The notes: generated by a model from the letters alone, not told the origin. Shown: positions 50,678 through 60,035, numbered from the stretch's first letter. The stretch is DNA of 64,000 bases from Rhizobium mesosinicum (GCF_019511345.1 NZ_JAEUAK010000003.1:658086-722085); one strand, 5' to 3'. A program made the numbers and translations.

Positions 50678-51666
50678 CAGTGATTACGGGTTCGACGCCG
50701 GTTAGGCCGGAGCGGGAATGGAACATCGGCTGGTCGGATGTCGGCCCCTTCCTTGCGCTTCTGGCGCTGCTGCTGATCGGTTTTTCGATCAACCAGGATT
50801 TCCTCTCGGCGACCAATCTCGGCAATGTGATCACGCGAAGCGCCTTCATCGCGATCATCGCTGTGGGTGCGACCTTCGTCATCTCATCCGGCGGACTGGA
50901 TCTTTCAGTCGGTTCGATGGCCGCATTCATCACCGGCATAACCATCATGTTCATGAACAGGATGGCTGCCGACTGGGGTGTCCTGGCAATTCCTGCCGGC
51001 ATGGCCATCGCGCTTGTCGTCGGGCTCATCTGCGGGTTGATGAACGGGCTCATCGTTACCGTCGGAAAGATCGAGCCCTTTATTGCGACACTCGGCACCA
51101 TGGGGATCTTCCGCGCCCTCATCACCTATATGTCGGATGGCGGAACGATCCCGATCGATCGCAGCCTCCGCGATGCTTATCGGCCTGTCTATTTCGGGAC
51201 CCTTGGCGGTATTCCCTTTCCGATCCTCATTTCGATTGCCGTTGCCGCCATCGCATCCTTCATCCTCTACAAGATGAAGTATGGCCGGAAATGCGCTGCC
51301 GTTGGCGCGAATGAGGACGTTGCCCGCTACTCAGGCATTTCCATCATCAAGACGCGCACGATCGCCTACGCGGTGCAGGGTGTATGTGTTGCGATCGCCG
51401 CGATCTGCTATGTGCCGCGCCTCGGAGCGGCGACGCCGACCACCGGTGTGCTATGGGAATTGCAGGTCATCACTGCGGTCGTTATCGGCGGGACAGCCCT
51501 GCGGGGTGGCAAGGGCCATGTCTGGGGCACGGTCGCCGGAGCGGTCATCCTCGAACTCATTGCCAACCTGATGGTACTCTCGGATTTCGTCTCCGAATAT
51601 CTCGTCGCCGGCGTTCAGGGCGTCATCATCATCATCGCCATGCTCACTCAGAGGTTCTCGAAGTAA
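50674..51666 (+). CDS. Ribose-type sugar ABC importer, permease
   Basis: This 330-residue membrane protein has about 8-10 hydrophobic helices and the CUT2 permease signature, with SGGLDLSVGSMAA near residues 72-84 and ALRGGKGHVWGTVAGAVILELIANLMV near the end. It starts at the ATG that overlaps the ATPase stop. It forms the channel for the substrate delivered by the binding protein encoded downstream. Confidence 0.92.
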   Translation: MTVITGSTPVRPEREWNIGWSDVGPFLALLALLLIGFSINQDFLSATNLGNVITRSAFIAIIAVGATFVISSGGLDLSVGSMAAFITGITIMFMNRMAADWGVLAIPAGMAIALVVGLICGLMNGLIVTVGKIEPFIATLGTMGIFRALITYMSDGGTIPIDRSLRDAYRPVYFGTLGGIPFPILISIAVAAIASFILYKMKYGRKCAAVGANEDVARYSGISIIKTRTIAYAVQGVCVAIAAICYVPRLGAATPTTGVLWELQVITAVVIGGTALRGGKGHVWGTVAGAVILELIANLMVLSDFVSEYLVAGVQGVIIIIAMLTQRFSK

Positions 51667-51719
51667 CCGCGTCCGGACCGCGCGGATTGATGTTTGTGGT
51701 CCGATTCTGGGAGGAATGA

Positions 51720-52667
51720 ATGTCTGGAAAATGGATTGCGGCCCTGGCCGTCAGTACGGTGCTGCTCGCCGGTCAGGCCCTTTCGGCAGATAAGAAAGTT
51801 GTTGCAGTGTCGATCCCGGCAGCCGACCATGGCTGGACGGCGGGCATCGTCTATCACGCACAGGCTGCCGCCAAGGAAGTCAATGCCGCCTTTCCGAATG
51901 TCGAGGTCGTCGTGAAGACCTCGCCTTCGGCAACGGCGCAGGTGAGCGCGCTTGAAGATCTTTCCGCAGGACGCAAGCTCGATGCGCTGGTCATCCTCCC
52001 CTATACGTCGGAAGAACTGACGACGCCGGTCAAGGCGGTCAAGGATGCCGGCACCTTCATCACCGTCGTCGATCGGGGCCTCAACGACCAGTCCATCCAG
52101 GACCTCTACCTTGCCGGCGACAATATCGCGGTTGGCCGCAATACGGCGAAGTTCATGATCGACAAGCTGGGCGGCCAAGGCAACCTCGTCGTCTTGCGCG
52201 GCATTCCGACCGTCATCGACGATGAACGCATCCAGGGCTTTCAGGATGCCATCAAGGGAACCGATCTCAAGGTTCTGGACATCCAGTACGCGAACTGGAA
52301 CAGTGACGACGCCTTCAAGCTGATGCAGGACTATCTCGCCAAATACCCGCAGATCGATGCTGTCTGGGCAAATGACGACGACATGCTTCTTGGCGTGCTC
52401 GAGGCCGTCAAGGAATCGGGCCGCAAGGACATCAAGCTCGCCCTCGGCGGCAACGGCATGAAGGACATCGTCAAGAAGGTCATCGACGGCGATCAGATGA
52501 CGCCGGTCGAGACACCCTATCCGCCCGCCATGATCAAGACCGCGATCTACATGACCGTCGCCAATATTGTCGGCCAGGCGCCGGTGCGAGGCACTGTCAA
52601 GCTGGATGCGCCGCTGATCACGCAGGAGAATGCCAAGGAATACTATTTCCCCGACTCTCCGTTCTGA
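51720..52667 (+). CDS. Sugar ABC importer, periplasmic substrate-binding protein
   Basis: This 315-residue protein has a classical signal peptide (cleavage near LSA, residue 23) and the RbsB fold of family 4 periplasmic proteins. It includes ADHGWTAGIVYHAQAAAKE, VVDRGLNDQSIQDLYLAGDN and WANDDDMLLGVLEAVKESGR. The ligand is a pentose, polyol or similar; the residues do not settle which. The gene has GGAGG 6 bases before its ATG and comes last of the importer genes. Confidence 0.9.
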   Translation: MSGKWIAALAVSTVLLAGQALSADKKVVAVSIPAADHGWTAGIVYHAQAAAKEVNAAFPNVEVVVKTSPSATAQVSALEDLSAGRKLDALVILPYTSEELTTPVKAVKDAGTFITVVDRGLNDQSIQDLYLAGDNIAVGRNTAKFMIDKLGGQGNLVVLRGIPTVIDDERIQGFQDAIKGTDLKVLDIQYANWNSDDAFKLMQDYLAKYPQIDAVWANDDDMLLGVLEAVKESGRKDIKLALGGNGMKDIVKKVIDGDQMTPVETPYPPAMIKTAIYMTVANIVGQAPVRGTVKLDAPLITQENAKEYYFPDSPF

Positions 52668-52681
52668 TGAGACCGAAACCG

Positions 52682-52701
52682 GGGGCGGCCGCAGCCGCCC
52701 C
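52682..52701 (+). terminator. GC-rich hairpin between the binding-protein and DJ-1/PfpI genes
   Basis: GGGGCGGC (52682-52689) pairs with GCCGCCCC (52694-52701) over a 4-base loop. No T-run follows and the next gene starts 26 bases later, so it may be an RNA-stabilising or partial attenuation element that lets the binding-protein mRNA accumulate. Confidence 0.6.
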
Positions 52702-52726
52702 ATTGCATGAAGAAGAGGAGTAAATC

Positions 52727-53341
52727 ATGCCTGGTAAGAAGATACTTATGCTGACCGGTGAATTCACCGAGGAATATGAAATCTATGTCTATCAGCAGGC
52801 GATGGAGGCAGTCGGCCATACAGTCCACGTGATCTGCCCCGATAAGAAGGCTGGCGATCTGATCAAGACCTCGCTCCACGATTTCGAAGGCGATCAGACG
52901 TATACGGAGAAGCTCGGGCACTTCTTCACGATCAACAAGACCTTCTCGGAGGCCGAGGCGCAGCTCGATCAATATCAAGCAGTCTACTGCGCAGGCGGTC
53001 GCGGTCCCGAATATATCCGCACCGATAAACGCGTTCAGGCAATCGTGCGGCATTTTCACGAGAAGCAGAAGCCGATCTTTACGATTTGCCACGGCGTCCA
53101 GATTCTGATTGCCGTCGACGGTGTGGTTCGCGGCAAGAAGGTCGGTGCCCTGGGGGCCTGCGAGCCGGAAGTTACGCTTGCAGGCGGCACCTATATCGAT
53201 CTGTCGCCGACGGAAGCCTATGTCGATGGCACCATGGTTTCCGCGAAGGGATGGACCGCACTTGCGGCATTCATCCGCGAATGCCTGAAAGTACTCGGAA
53301 CTGAAATTCGCCACAGCGACGATATCGCCAAGGCTGCTTGA
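52727..53341 (+). CDS. DJ-1/PfpI family protein
   Basis: This 204-residue protein has the nucleophile elbow FTICHGVQIL with Cys121 and His122, and an upstream acidic Glu near residue 15. The order and length match DJ-1/PfpI proteins, which include glyoxalases, proteases and chaperone-like enzymes. It follows the sugar importer with its own GAGGAG ribosome site. In this position it may handle a reactive carbonyl from the catabolised substrate, which is inference. Confidence 0.85.
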   Translation: MPGKKILMLTGEFTEEYEIYVYQQAMEAVGHTVHVICPDKKAGDLIKTSLHDFEGDQTYTEKLGHFFTINKTFSEAEAQLDQYQAVYCAGGRGPEYIRTDKRVQAIVRHFHEKQKPIFTICHGVQILIAVDGVVRGKKVGALGACEPEVTLAGGTYIDLSPTEAYVDGTMVSAKGWTALAAFIRECLKVLGTEIRHSDDIAKAA

Positions 53342-53376
53342 GCCCTCGCTCCTTGCTGAGATCGTTTCGTGCGATC

Positions 53377-53422
53377 CCTACGCATCTCCGAAAATAGGGA
53401 TCGATTTTCGAAGATGCGTAGG
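53377..53422 (+). terminator. Long hairpin with an alternative upstream pairing
   Basis: Positions 53377-53395 and 53404-53422 form a 19-bp stem with one mismatch around an 8-base loop, followed by TTTT, as for a Rho-independent terminator of the importer operon. A second perfect 9-bp stem is possible between CGATCCCTA (53372-53380) and TAGGGATCG (53395-53403). The two cannot coexist because both use 53377-53380 and 53395. Confidence 0.75.
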
Positions 53423-53578
53423 TTTTAGGACGTTCTAGCGCGCCGGGGCACTCTTCCAATGCCGCTTCCCGATGGAGCATCCTGCACCGCAGTTCTCAAT
53501 GGCAGAGGACATCGTCCTTCGGCCATCGGCGTTTGGCGGTACACCCACGCAATCCTCAAGCGAAGCGGAATAGAGTCG

Positions 53579-54712
53579 TTATGCTGGCGTGGCGATCGGA
53601 GTGTCGGCTTTCAGTCTCGTGAATGCCGCACCCGAATGCGTGTCGAACGCGTAGACACGATGCGGCTCCACGACAAGTTCGAGAATTGATCGGTCTGCGA
53701 TCGCCACATGATCGGGAAGATGGATAACCGCAGCGGTTTCGCAGGATTCGACCGTGCCATAAACATAGGTTTCCGTTCCGATGCTTTCAGCATAGTCGAC
53801 CTGAAAACGAACGCGAAAGCCGTCATGGACCCGATCACGCGCCAAACCGAAATGATTAGGACGAATGCCGAGTGTGACCGCCTGGCCGACCTCGGCATCT
53901 GCAGCCTCCAGCGGCAGGTCGAGCGCACCGAATCCAGGCACCTGCAGGGCTATCCCGCCTGGGCCGCAGGAAAGTAACTCGCCTTCGAAGAAATTCATCT
54001 GCGGAGAGCCGATGAAGCCCGCAACGAACCGGTTCGCCGGAGTCTCGAAAAGCTCCAGGGGCGTGCCAATCTGTTCGACACGGCCGGCATTGAGTACGAC
54101 GATGCGATCCGCCATCGTCATCGCCTCGATCTGATCGTGTGTGACATAGATCATGGTCGCTCCCAGGCGCTTATGGAGGCGGCTGATTTCTCCTCTTGTC
54201 TGTACCCGAAGTGCAGCATCGAGGTTGGATAGCGGTTCGTCGAAAAGAAAGAGCTTCGGGTTTCGAACGATGGCTCGCCCGATCGCAACGCGTTGCCTCT
54301 GTCCTCCTGACAACTGCTTGGGACGCCGGTCAAGAAGTGGTTCGATGGCAAGCATCCGGGCTGCTTCCAGCACCCGCGCGTCAATTTCGGTGCGCGTCAG
54401 CTTGGTGTTTTCCAGTCCGAACGACAGGTTTCTCGCAACGGTCATGTGCGGGTAGAGGGCGTAGGACTGAAACACCATCGCAATCTCCCGTTCGCCTGGA
54501 GCGGCATGCGTTACATCCTTGTCGCCGATAGCAACGCTTCCGCTCGTGACGCTTTCGAGGCCGGCAATCAAGCGCAGAAGGGTCGACTTGCCGCAACCGG
54601 ATGGGCCGACGAGGACCACAAATTCACCCTCGCTGACATCAAGATCGACGCCGTGGAGAATGGCATGATGACCGAAACTCTTTCGAACATCGTTCAATGT
54701 TAAGCCAGCCAT
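53579..54712 (-). CDS. CUT1 sugar ABC importer, ATP-binding protein (UgpC/MsmK/MalK type)
   Basis: This 377-residue ATPase has Walker [10 protein letters not shown] at 36-44, the [15 protein letters not shown] signature, Walker [13 protein letters not shown] and a switch His in VTHDQ, followed by a TOBE domain. Such a free-standing ATPase energises CUT1 permeases encoded elsewhere; the permeases at 59217-60985 are the obvious partners. A palindrome identical in type to the one upstream of the ROK kinase lies 74 bp before its start, linking it to the ROK regulon. Confidence 0.93.
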   Translation of the reverse strand: MAGLTLNDVRKSFGHHAILHGVDLDVSEGEFVVLVGPSGCGKSTLLRLIAGLESVTSGSVAIGDKDVTHAAPGEREIAMVFQSYALYPHMTVARNLSFGLENTKLTRTEIDARVLEAARMLAIEPLLDRRPKQLSGGQRQRVAIGRAIVRNPKLFLFDEPLSNLDAALRVQTRGEISRLHKRLGATMIYVTHDQIEAMTMADRIVVLNAGRVEQIGTPLELFETPANRFVAGFIGSPQMNFFEGELLSCGPGGIALQVPGFGALDLPLEAADAEVGQAVTLGIRPNHFGLARDRVHDGFRVRFQVDYAESIGTETYVYGTVESCETAAVIHLPDHVAIADRSILELVVEPHRVYAFDTHSGAAFTRLKADTPIATPA

Positions 54713-55034
54713 TCGCCAGTTCCTTCTAAAGCCAATTCGAACAAATTTGTCGTCGCATGTGCCGCAGTTTGGAAGCTATGAATTAGTTCGTCAAGATGAC
54801 GAACATGGATTTCCGGATCTGACGCCATTTTCATTCCCGACTCTTCAACTCGAACTCGCGGCCAAGCGTGTTCGAGGCAAGGGACGGGCCGTTGCTTTCA
54901 GAGCAACGTTGTTCAATTCGAGAACTGCTTCGCTGGCTGCTCCTCAAGCTGGTGGGCATGTTGCCTCTACATGCCGCATTCAATTTGGAAAGGGCCGGGA
55001 CCGCAAGACGAGTCAGGTCGCCAGGCGTTCGGGA
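54713..55034. promoter_or_regulatory. Promoter region of the UgpC-type ATPase gene
   Basis: These 322 bp lie between the ATPase gene (its start on the minus strand) and the stop of the ROK repressor. They hold the 19-bp ROK-type operator at 54786-54804 and a 10-base palindrome ACAAATTTGT at 54742-54751 nearer to the start, which may overlap the promoter. The rest shows no gene. Confidence 0.6.
54786..54804. promoter_or_regulatory. ROK operator candidate, site 1
   Basis: GTTCGTCAAGATGACGAAC is a perfect inverted repeat with 7-base arms and a 5-base spacer. It is 74 bp upstream of the UgpC-type ATPase start. Three related 19-bp sites occur at 56353, 62296 and 62368, all in promoter regions of the same sugar locus. 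Confidence 0.72.
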
Positions 55035-56237
55035 TCAGCGGGGCGGCGGCGGCAAACGCCGTTGCTCGGGAAGGGCCTGCGGTGAGAAGAGAAGGTTGTG
55101 CAGGTGGGTAAGGGCAATTGCTAGTGCGCCAACGAGCGTTGCGCGGCTGCCAAGCGCGCTCGCTTCCACCTTTATATTGCGCCGACTTGCCTTGGCTATC
55201 CCTTCGCGAATCCGCTCGACCATCAATGGATGGGAGCCAATGCTGCCTCCAAGGACAACGATGGTCGGATCGACGATCGCGTTTACGGACACGATCAGGA
55301 GTGCTGCGATATCCGCGACTTTGCGGATGACCTTTGCAGCGATCGGATCTTCCTTTTCTGCAAGCCTCAGAATATCTCGGACGGACGTGTCCTTTGCACC
55401 GCCTGAGCGGTGGTACAAATCGCTAATTCCCTGCGCTGCGATGGCGCATTCGAGTGCGCCGCGCTCCAAGCTGTCCTCGGCATAGGGATCAGCACCGAAC
55501 GGCAGGTAGGAAATCTCGCCAGCTGCCCCACTCGCTCCGCGCATCAACTTACCCCCTTGGAGTACGCCGAGACCGATGCCGGTTCCAAGCGAGATGAAGG
55601 CCAGCGTGTCGATCTCAACTGCGCGTCCCTGCCATGACTCGCCGATGACGGCTGCGTTGACGTCGTTTTCAAGCACAACCGGACAACCGAGCCTTTCTCT
55701 AAGTGCTCTGACAATATCGATGCCGGCAAGATCGACAAGGTTCGGTGCCATTGACAGCGCGCCGGTCGTCGGCTCCACCACGCCGGGCGTGGCGATGGAC
55801 GCCACCAGAACATAATCACGCGCCACACCGCTTTCGGCAAGAATCCGCCCAAGCGCCGATTCAATCTGTTCGAGCTGATGATAGCCGCCGCGATGATCGG
55901 ACGGATATTCGATCTCATTCACAATTCTGCCGACGATATTGCCGAGCACGATCCGCGTTGTCGTGGCACCCATGTCGATGGCCACGGCGTAGCCGGCCGT
56001 GCCGTTCACCTCATAGGTGATGGCGCTGCGGCCGATGCGGCCGGTCGTAAGCCCTTTTTCGCGAACCCAGCCAGCCTCTTCCAGCGTCCTGATGACCTCG
56101 GACATCGTCTGCTTCGAGAGGCCGGTCATCTTGGAAAGTTCGGCACGGGACGTGGGACCCGTGTGCAGCAAGACATCCATGACAGCGCGAACCGAAATCT
56201 GTCGCAGCATCGGGGGCGCGTTTTCAGTCAATGCCAT
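55035..56237 (-). CDS. ROK-family transcriptional repressor (NagC/XylR type)
   Basis: This 400-residue protein has an N-terminal winged-helix HTH (SRAELSKMTGLSKQTMSEVIRTLEEAGWV, about 30-58) and a C-terminal ROK sugar-kinase-like domain with AIDMGATTTRIVLGN, ENDVNAAVIGES and FISLGTGIGLGV. The zinc-binding His (GExGH) and the Cys cluster usual in ROK proteins are absent: GAAGEISYLPFG replaces GxxGExGH. It should repress the sugar-import and glycosidase genes around it and respond to a sugar or sugar phosphate. It is divergent from a ROK kinase. Confidence 0.9.
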   Translation of the reverse strand: MALTENAPPMLRQISVRAVMDVLLHTGPTSRAELSKMTGLSKQTMSEVIRTLEEAGWVREKGLTTGRIGRSAITYEVNGTAGYAVAIDMGATTTRIVLGNIVGRIVNEIEYPSDHRGGYHQLEQIESALGRILAESGVARDYVLVASIATPGVVEPTTGALSMAPNLVDLAGIDIVRALRERLGCPVVLENDVNAAVIGESWQGRAVEIDTLAFISLGTGIGLGVLQGGKLMRGASGAAGEISYLPFGADPYAEDSLERGALECAIAAQGISDLYHRSGGAKDTSVRDILRLAEKEDPIAAKVIRKVADIAALLIVSVNAIVDPTIVVLGGSIGSHPLMVERIREGIAKASRRNIKVEASALGSRATLVGALAIALTHLHNLLFSPQALPEQRRLPPPPR

Positions 56238-56352
56238 GGGTTAAATATTCCGGTCAATCTAGGATTTCGCTGTTCGTCTGCTTCTGCTTTTTCCACGAAT
56301 GCCCGTGAATTTCAAACTGGTTGTTGACAGACCAGAAGGCCGGCAATAATAA

Positions 56353-56371
56353 ATTCGTCAACCTGCCGAAC
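56353..56371. promoter_or_regulatory. ROK operator candidate, site 2
   Basis: ATTCGTCAACCTGCCGAAC has the same 7-5-7 layout as site 1, with one mismatch between the inner arms and unpaired outer bases. It sits in the 155-bp region between the divergent ROK repressor and ROK kinase genes, so it could mediate autoregulation and control of the kinase/glycosidase operon. Confidence 0.65.
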
Positions 56372-56392
56372 AAATATAGAAAAGAGCTGCGT

Positions 56393-57364
56393 TTGTCAAA
56401 TATTTCAACTATCGCGCCAGACCTGGGGCCGGCGGTTGACAATCGTCGCGCGAGCGCTTCCGGTCTCATTGCTGGCGTTGATCTCGGTGGTACCAAGGTG
56501 CTCGCCGGCCTATCCGACCTTGACGGCGTTCTCTTGGCGACGATGGAAGAGCCAACCGCCCATGGCGAAGGCGCTCCCGTCCTCGAGCAAATTGTGCGCA
56601 TGATCTCGACCCTCGCGGAGCGGCATCATGACCTGGGTCCTCTCCTTAGGGCCGTCGTTGGCGTACCGAGCGCCGTTTCGCCCTCTACTGGTCTTGCTTC
56701 GCTGTCGCCGAATCTCGCAATCCCTGCGGACCAGCCACTTGCCGGGCTTCTTGAGGCCGGATTGCCCTGCGGCGTGATTGTCGAGAACGACGTCAATCTG
56801 GCGGCATTTGCTGAGGCGACGCTCGGAAGAGCCCGCGATTGCAGTTCCGTGGCCTTCATCGCCTTCGGAACTGGGGTGGGCATGGGGCTCGTTATCGATG
56901 GCAGGCTTTTTCGCGGTCACCACGGCCGCGCGGGGGAACTCGGTCTTCTGCCGCTCGGCACAGATCCGCACGATGCCGCGCCGAAAGCAAGGGCCGGCCT
57001 CTTTGAGGATCAAGTCGATTCAGCGGCCATACGCTCTCTCTACCGAGATGGAACCGTGCCGGTGAGTGAGATCTTCCTCCGAGCAGGTTCAGGAGACCCG
57101 GAGGCTTCTGCTGCTATCGCGGCGCTCGCAAAGTCCGCATCGGTCGGCCTGGCGTCCGTTCAGGCGGTATTCGATCCGGCATTGATTGTGCTTGGAGGCG
57201 GCATCGGCTCGCGCCGCGAATTCGTCGATCTCGTCTCACGGCATATGTCGTCCTTACTGCCGTTCGCCGTGCAGGTTGAACCGACTTCTCTCGGTCCGGA
57301 AGCAGGGATGCGCGGTGCGCTAATGCTTGGCTTGCACGAACTTTCCATCCAGACAGCCCCGTGA
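56393..57364 (+). CDS. ROK-family sugar kinase
   Basis: A ROK kinase of about 323 residues, with the ATP loop GVDLGGTKVLAG, catalytic ENDVNLAAFAEA, FGTGVGMGLVIDG and the C-terminal LIVLGGGIGSRREF. The zinc-site His is replaced (GRAGELGLLPLG). No HTH precedes the kinase domain, so it is an enzyme rather than a repressor. The start is uncertain: the open frame reaches 56321, but that would place the operator at 56353-56371 inside the gene. A TTG at 56393 just after it, with AGAG upstream, is preferred. The glycosidase gene follows by 15 bp. Confidence 0.78.
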   Translation: MSNISTIAPDLGPAVDNRRASASGLIAGVDLGGTKVLAGLSDLDGVLLATMEEPTAHGEGAPVLEQIVRMISTLAERHHDLGPLLRAVVGVPSAVSPSTGLASLSPNLAIPADQPLAGLLEAGLPCGVIVENDVNLAAFAEATLGRARDCSSVAFIAFGTGVGMGLVIDGRLFRGHHGRAGELGLLPLGTDPHDAAPKARAGLFEDQVDSAAIRSLYRDGTVPVSEIFLRAGSGDPEASAAIAALAKSASVGLASVQAVFDPALIVLGGGIGSRREFVDLVSRHMSSLLPFAVQVEPTSLGPEAGMRGALMLGLHELSIQTAP

Positions 57365-57379
57365 GAACAGGAGCTCGCC

Positions 57380-59122
57380 ATGACGAATTTACGTGTAAAG
57401 CCGCGTCTTCTTATCCCGCTTGCCGATGGGCAGCTCGTCTCGGAAAAGCCCGTGCTGCTTCCGTTCATGGCACCGCGCCTGCAAGGCGATTGCTGGCCTG
57501 ACGGGAGGATAGAGATTTCTGTCTGGGGCTGTGGAAAAATTGCAACCCTGACCTTCGGCGGATGGCGCGGGCCTTTCACCTACGCTCCTAACCGCGTCGA
57601 GACCGACGACGGCGGCCTGTATGTGGCTCAATCGGCGCCAGCGCTGTTTTTGAAGGGGGCAAGACTGCAGACACTTGTCCCCTCTCAGCGTTGTGCCTGG
57701 TGGGGAAGCAAGGGGAAACGCGAACCGGTGGAGCGGCTGGGTGAACGACGGATTGCCCGAACCGGATGGGGTGTCGTGATTGCCGAGCAAAGACCTGGCG
57801 GCATATTCCTCAGCGCTGGCGCGTCGAGCGAAGAAGCCATCAAGGCCTTTGACCTCGCTCAGGAGGACGTAATTGCCGAAGCGAATGCCTATGTGGCACG
57901 CTGCGACGAAATGCCGGAAGCTTCCCCGCTGATGCGCAGTATGATCTCGCAGAGCCTTCATGCTGCACTTTCGAGCATTCGTCAGAACGAGCATGGCGGT
58001 TTTGGCGGCCTTGCTGCAGGCCAGGCCTACAGCGCACCTGCACGAACCTACTATCGCGACGGATATTGGACGCTTCAGGCCTTGCTCGAGCGGGCGCCCG
58101 ATGCTGTGCGCTCACAAATCGAGCTGCTCGCGCGCGGCATACAGCCCGATGGGGAGGCGCCGAGTGGTGTCATTCTTACCGGGCCGGCACAGGCCGAAGA
58201 ATGGGAGAAGGTTCGCAGATCACATCCACAGATCAAAGAGGAGCACCTTCGGCCGGGAGATTGGTGGAGTGACCACTTCGACAGTCCGTTGTTCTTCATT
58301 CTGACGATCGGCGACTATATTCGTACGACGGGGGACAGTTCCCCGCTGACTGTTCATTGGGATAAGGTCATTGCCATCTTTGATCGCTACTGCGGCTTGG
58401 ATAGGGCAGGGAACGGCTTGCCGGTCAAGCCTCGCCATGATCGCGATTGGGCCGACAATGTCTTTCGCCATGGTTATGTTTCCTATGACATCGGCTTATG
58501 GATCGGTGCCCTCGACGTGATTGCCGCTTACAGCGGGACGATTGACGGAAATATTGCCGCCAAGGCTGCCGCAACCGCCAAAAAGGCTCGCGCATCGATT
58601 GACGACGTCCTTCTTCAGGCAGGCGGAGCCTACGCCGACTACGGGGAGAAACACGATTTCGTTGAGGATCACCTCACGCTCGACAGTCTCACCCTGCTTC
58701 GATACCGAGCCGTTTCGGCAGAACGTGCAAGAACGGTCCTTGCGAAGGTGGAGGCGGTCCTGGAAACCCGCAACAACGCCAGTCAGCCCTACGGGGACTG
58801 GGGTGTCATGTGTGCCTTTCCACCCTTCAAGCGGCAAAAAGACACCCGCTCGAAGTCCGCCTTCAGATATCGTTACCACAATGGATCGGATTGGCCTTAC
58901 CTGTCAGGTCTTTATGCCGAGCAGCGCCTGATTCATGACCTTTCGGATGCGGAATATCCGTTGCTGCGCTGGTGGGAAACCTGCCTGGAAGAAGGGTGGA
59001 TGGGCGCTGTGGAATATTTTGCGCCGCCATGGGGGCGGGGATCGCTGCTCCAGGGTTGGAGCAGCATGCCGGCGATGGCCGCCCTCGCACACAGGCACAA
59101 GCTGCGCCCACCGCTTGCCTGA
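57380..59122 (+). CDS. Alpha/alpha-barrel glycoside hydrolase-like protein
   Basis: This 580-residue soluble protein has no signal peptide. The C-terminal two thirds read as an (alpha/alpha)6 barrel with YYRDGYWTLQALLE, DRDWADNVFRHGYVSYDIGLWIGALDVIAAY, NGSDWPYLSGLYAEQR and APPWGRGSLLQGWSS. The Arg/Asp and Glu/Asp-rich repeats recall glycogen-debranching GDE C-terminal domains and GH15/63/116-like folds, but the family cannot be named with confidence. Being cytoplasmic and next to a kinase, it likely cuts the imported oligosaccharide; the importer and GH28-fold protein belong to the same regulon. Confidence 0.75.
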   Translation: MTNLRVKPRLLIPLADGQLVSEKPVLLPFMAPRLQGDCWPDGRIEISVWGCGKIATLTFGGWRGPFTYAPNRVETDDGGLYVAQSAPALFLKGARLQTLVPSQRCAWWGSKGKREPVERLGERRIARTGWGVVIAEQRPGGIFLSAGASSEEAIKAFDLAQEDVIAEANAYVARCDEMPEASPLMRSMISQSLHAALSSIRQNEHGGFGGLAAGQAYSAPARTYYRDGYWTLQALLERAPDAVRSQIELLARGIQPDGEAPSGVILTGPAQAEEWEKVRRSHPQIKEEHLRPGDWWSDHFDSPLFFILTIGDYIRTTGDSSPLTVHWDKVIAIFDRYCGLDRAGNGLPVKPRHDRDWADNVFRHGYVSYDIGLWIGALDVIAAYSGTIDGNIAAKAAATAKKARASIDDVLLQAGGAYADYGEKHDFVEDHLTLDSLTLLRYRAVSAERARTVLAKVEAVLETRNNASQPYGDWGVMCAFPPFKRQKDTRSKSAFRYRYHNGSDWPYLSGLYAEQRLIHDLSDAEYPLLRWWETCLEEGWMGAVEYFAPPWGRGSLLQGWSSMPAMAALAHRHKLRPPLA

Positions 59123-59163
59123 AGCGTCCTCAGAACATGGTCGCGATCTTTACAGACCAGGGA

Positions 59164-59198
59164 AAATGCAAAAGCCGCCCGGGGCGGCTTTTGCATTT
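59164..59198. terminator. Strong bidirectional terminator
   Basis: A 16-bp perfect stem (59164-59179 with 59183-59198) has a 3-base loop and AAAA/TTTT in the arms, so both strands have T-rich flanks. It separates the convergent glycosidase gene (+) from the CUT1 permease gene (-). Confidence 0.88.
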
Positions 59199-59216
59199 GA
59201 CTGGCACCGGCTTTCG

Positions 59217-60035
59217 CTACTCTTTGGTCGCTCCGGCCATCAGCCCGCTCATCAGCATTCGTTGCAGGGCCGTGAACATGACGAGCACCGGCAGGACGGA
59301 GAGAACTGACATCGAAAGCAACCGGGGCCAGTTGATGCCAAATCGTCCGACAGTGTTGGCGAGTGCCACCTGGACCGTCCATTTGTCCTGGTCAGTGATG
59401 ACCAGGAATGGCCACAGATAATCGTTCCAACGCCAGACGAGATTGAAAGCCAGAAGCGTGCCGATCGCGGGTATAGATAACGGCACGATGATCCTCAGCA
59501 AGATGCGCCACTCCGGCGTTCCATCAATCCGGGCCGCCTCCAAAAGGCTGTCGGGAATGTTCGTGATGTATTGCCGCATCAGGAACACCCCTGTCGGAGT
59601 TGCGGCTGGAGCGATGATGATACCCGCGAGCGTATCAAGAAGTTGGAGATCGCGCAGAACCAGGAAGACCGGGATCATGACGATCTGCAGCGGCACCATC
59701 AGGGATGACATGATCAGCAGGAAAAATAGCGTGTCGCCTCTGAACCTGAATTTCGCAAGCGCATAACCCGCCATGACGCTGATGGTGACGGATAGCAGTG
59801 CCGAGAGCACGGAGACGATCGCCGAATTGCGGAAAAAGACCAGAAATTTTGCCCGCGATACCGTTTCGATGAAATTCTGCAGCGTTACATGGGCCGGAAA
59901 AATGGTTGGCGGCCATTGGAATATCTCCTGTTGCGATTTCAGCGACGACAGGAAGAGCCACACCGGCGGCATCAGGAAGATGAAGAGTGCCAGCGCCACG
60001 AACGCGAGCCGCCAGGGCGAATAGATGCGTGTCAT
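59217..60035 (-). CDS. CUT1 sugar ABC importer, permease (MalG type)
   Basis: This 272-residue membrane protein has six hydrophobic helices and the cytoplasmic EAA loop, EAARIDGTPEWRILLRIIVPLSIPA, at about residues 182-206. It has the MalG-type short N-terminus. The start overlaps the other permease's stop by ATGA. It forms a heterodimer with that protein and is energised by the UgpC-type ATPase. Confidence 0.92.
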   Translation of the reverse strand: MTRIYSPWRLAFVALALFIFLMPPVWLFLSSLKSQQEIFQWPPTIFPAHVTLQNFIETVSRAKFLVFFRNSAIVSVLSALLSVTISVMAGYALAKFRFRGDTLFFLLIMSSLMVPLQIVMIPVFLVLRDLQLLDTLAGIIIAPAATPTGVFLMRQYITNIPDSLLEAARIDGTPEWRILLRIIVPLSIPAIGTLLAFNLVWRWNDYLWPFLVITDQDKWTVQVALANTVGRFGINWPRLLSMSVLSVLPVLVMFTALQRMLMSGLMAGATKE

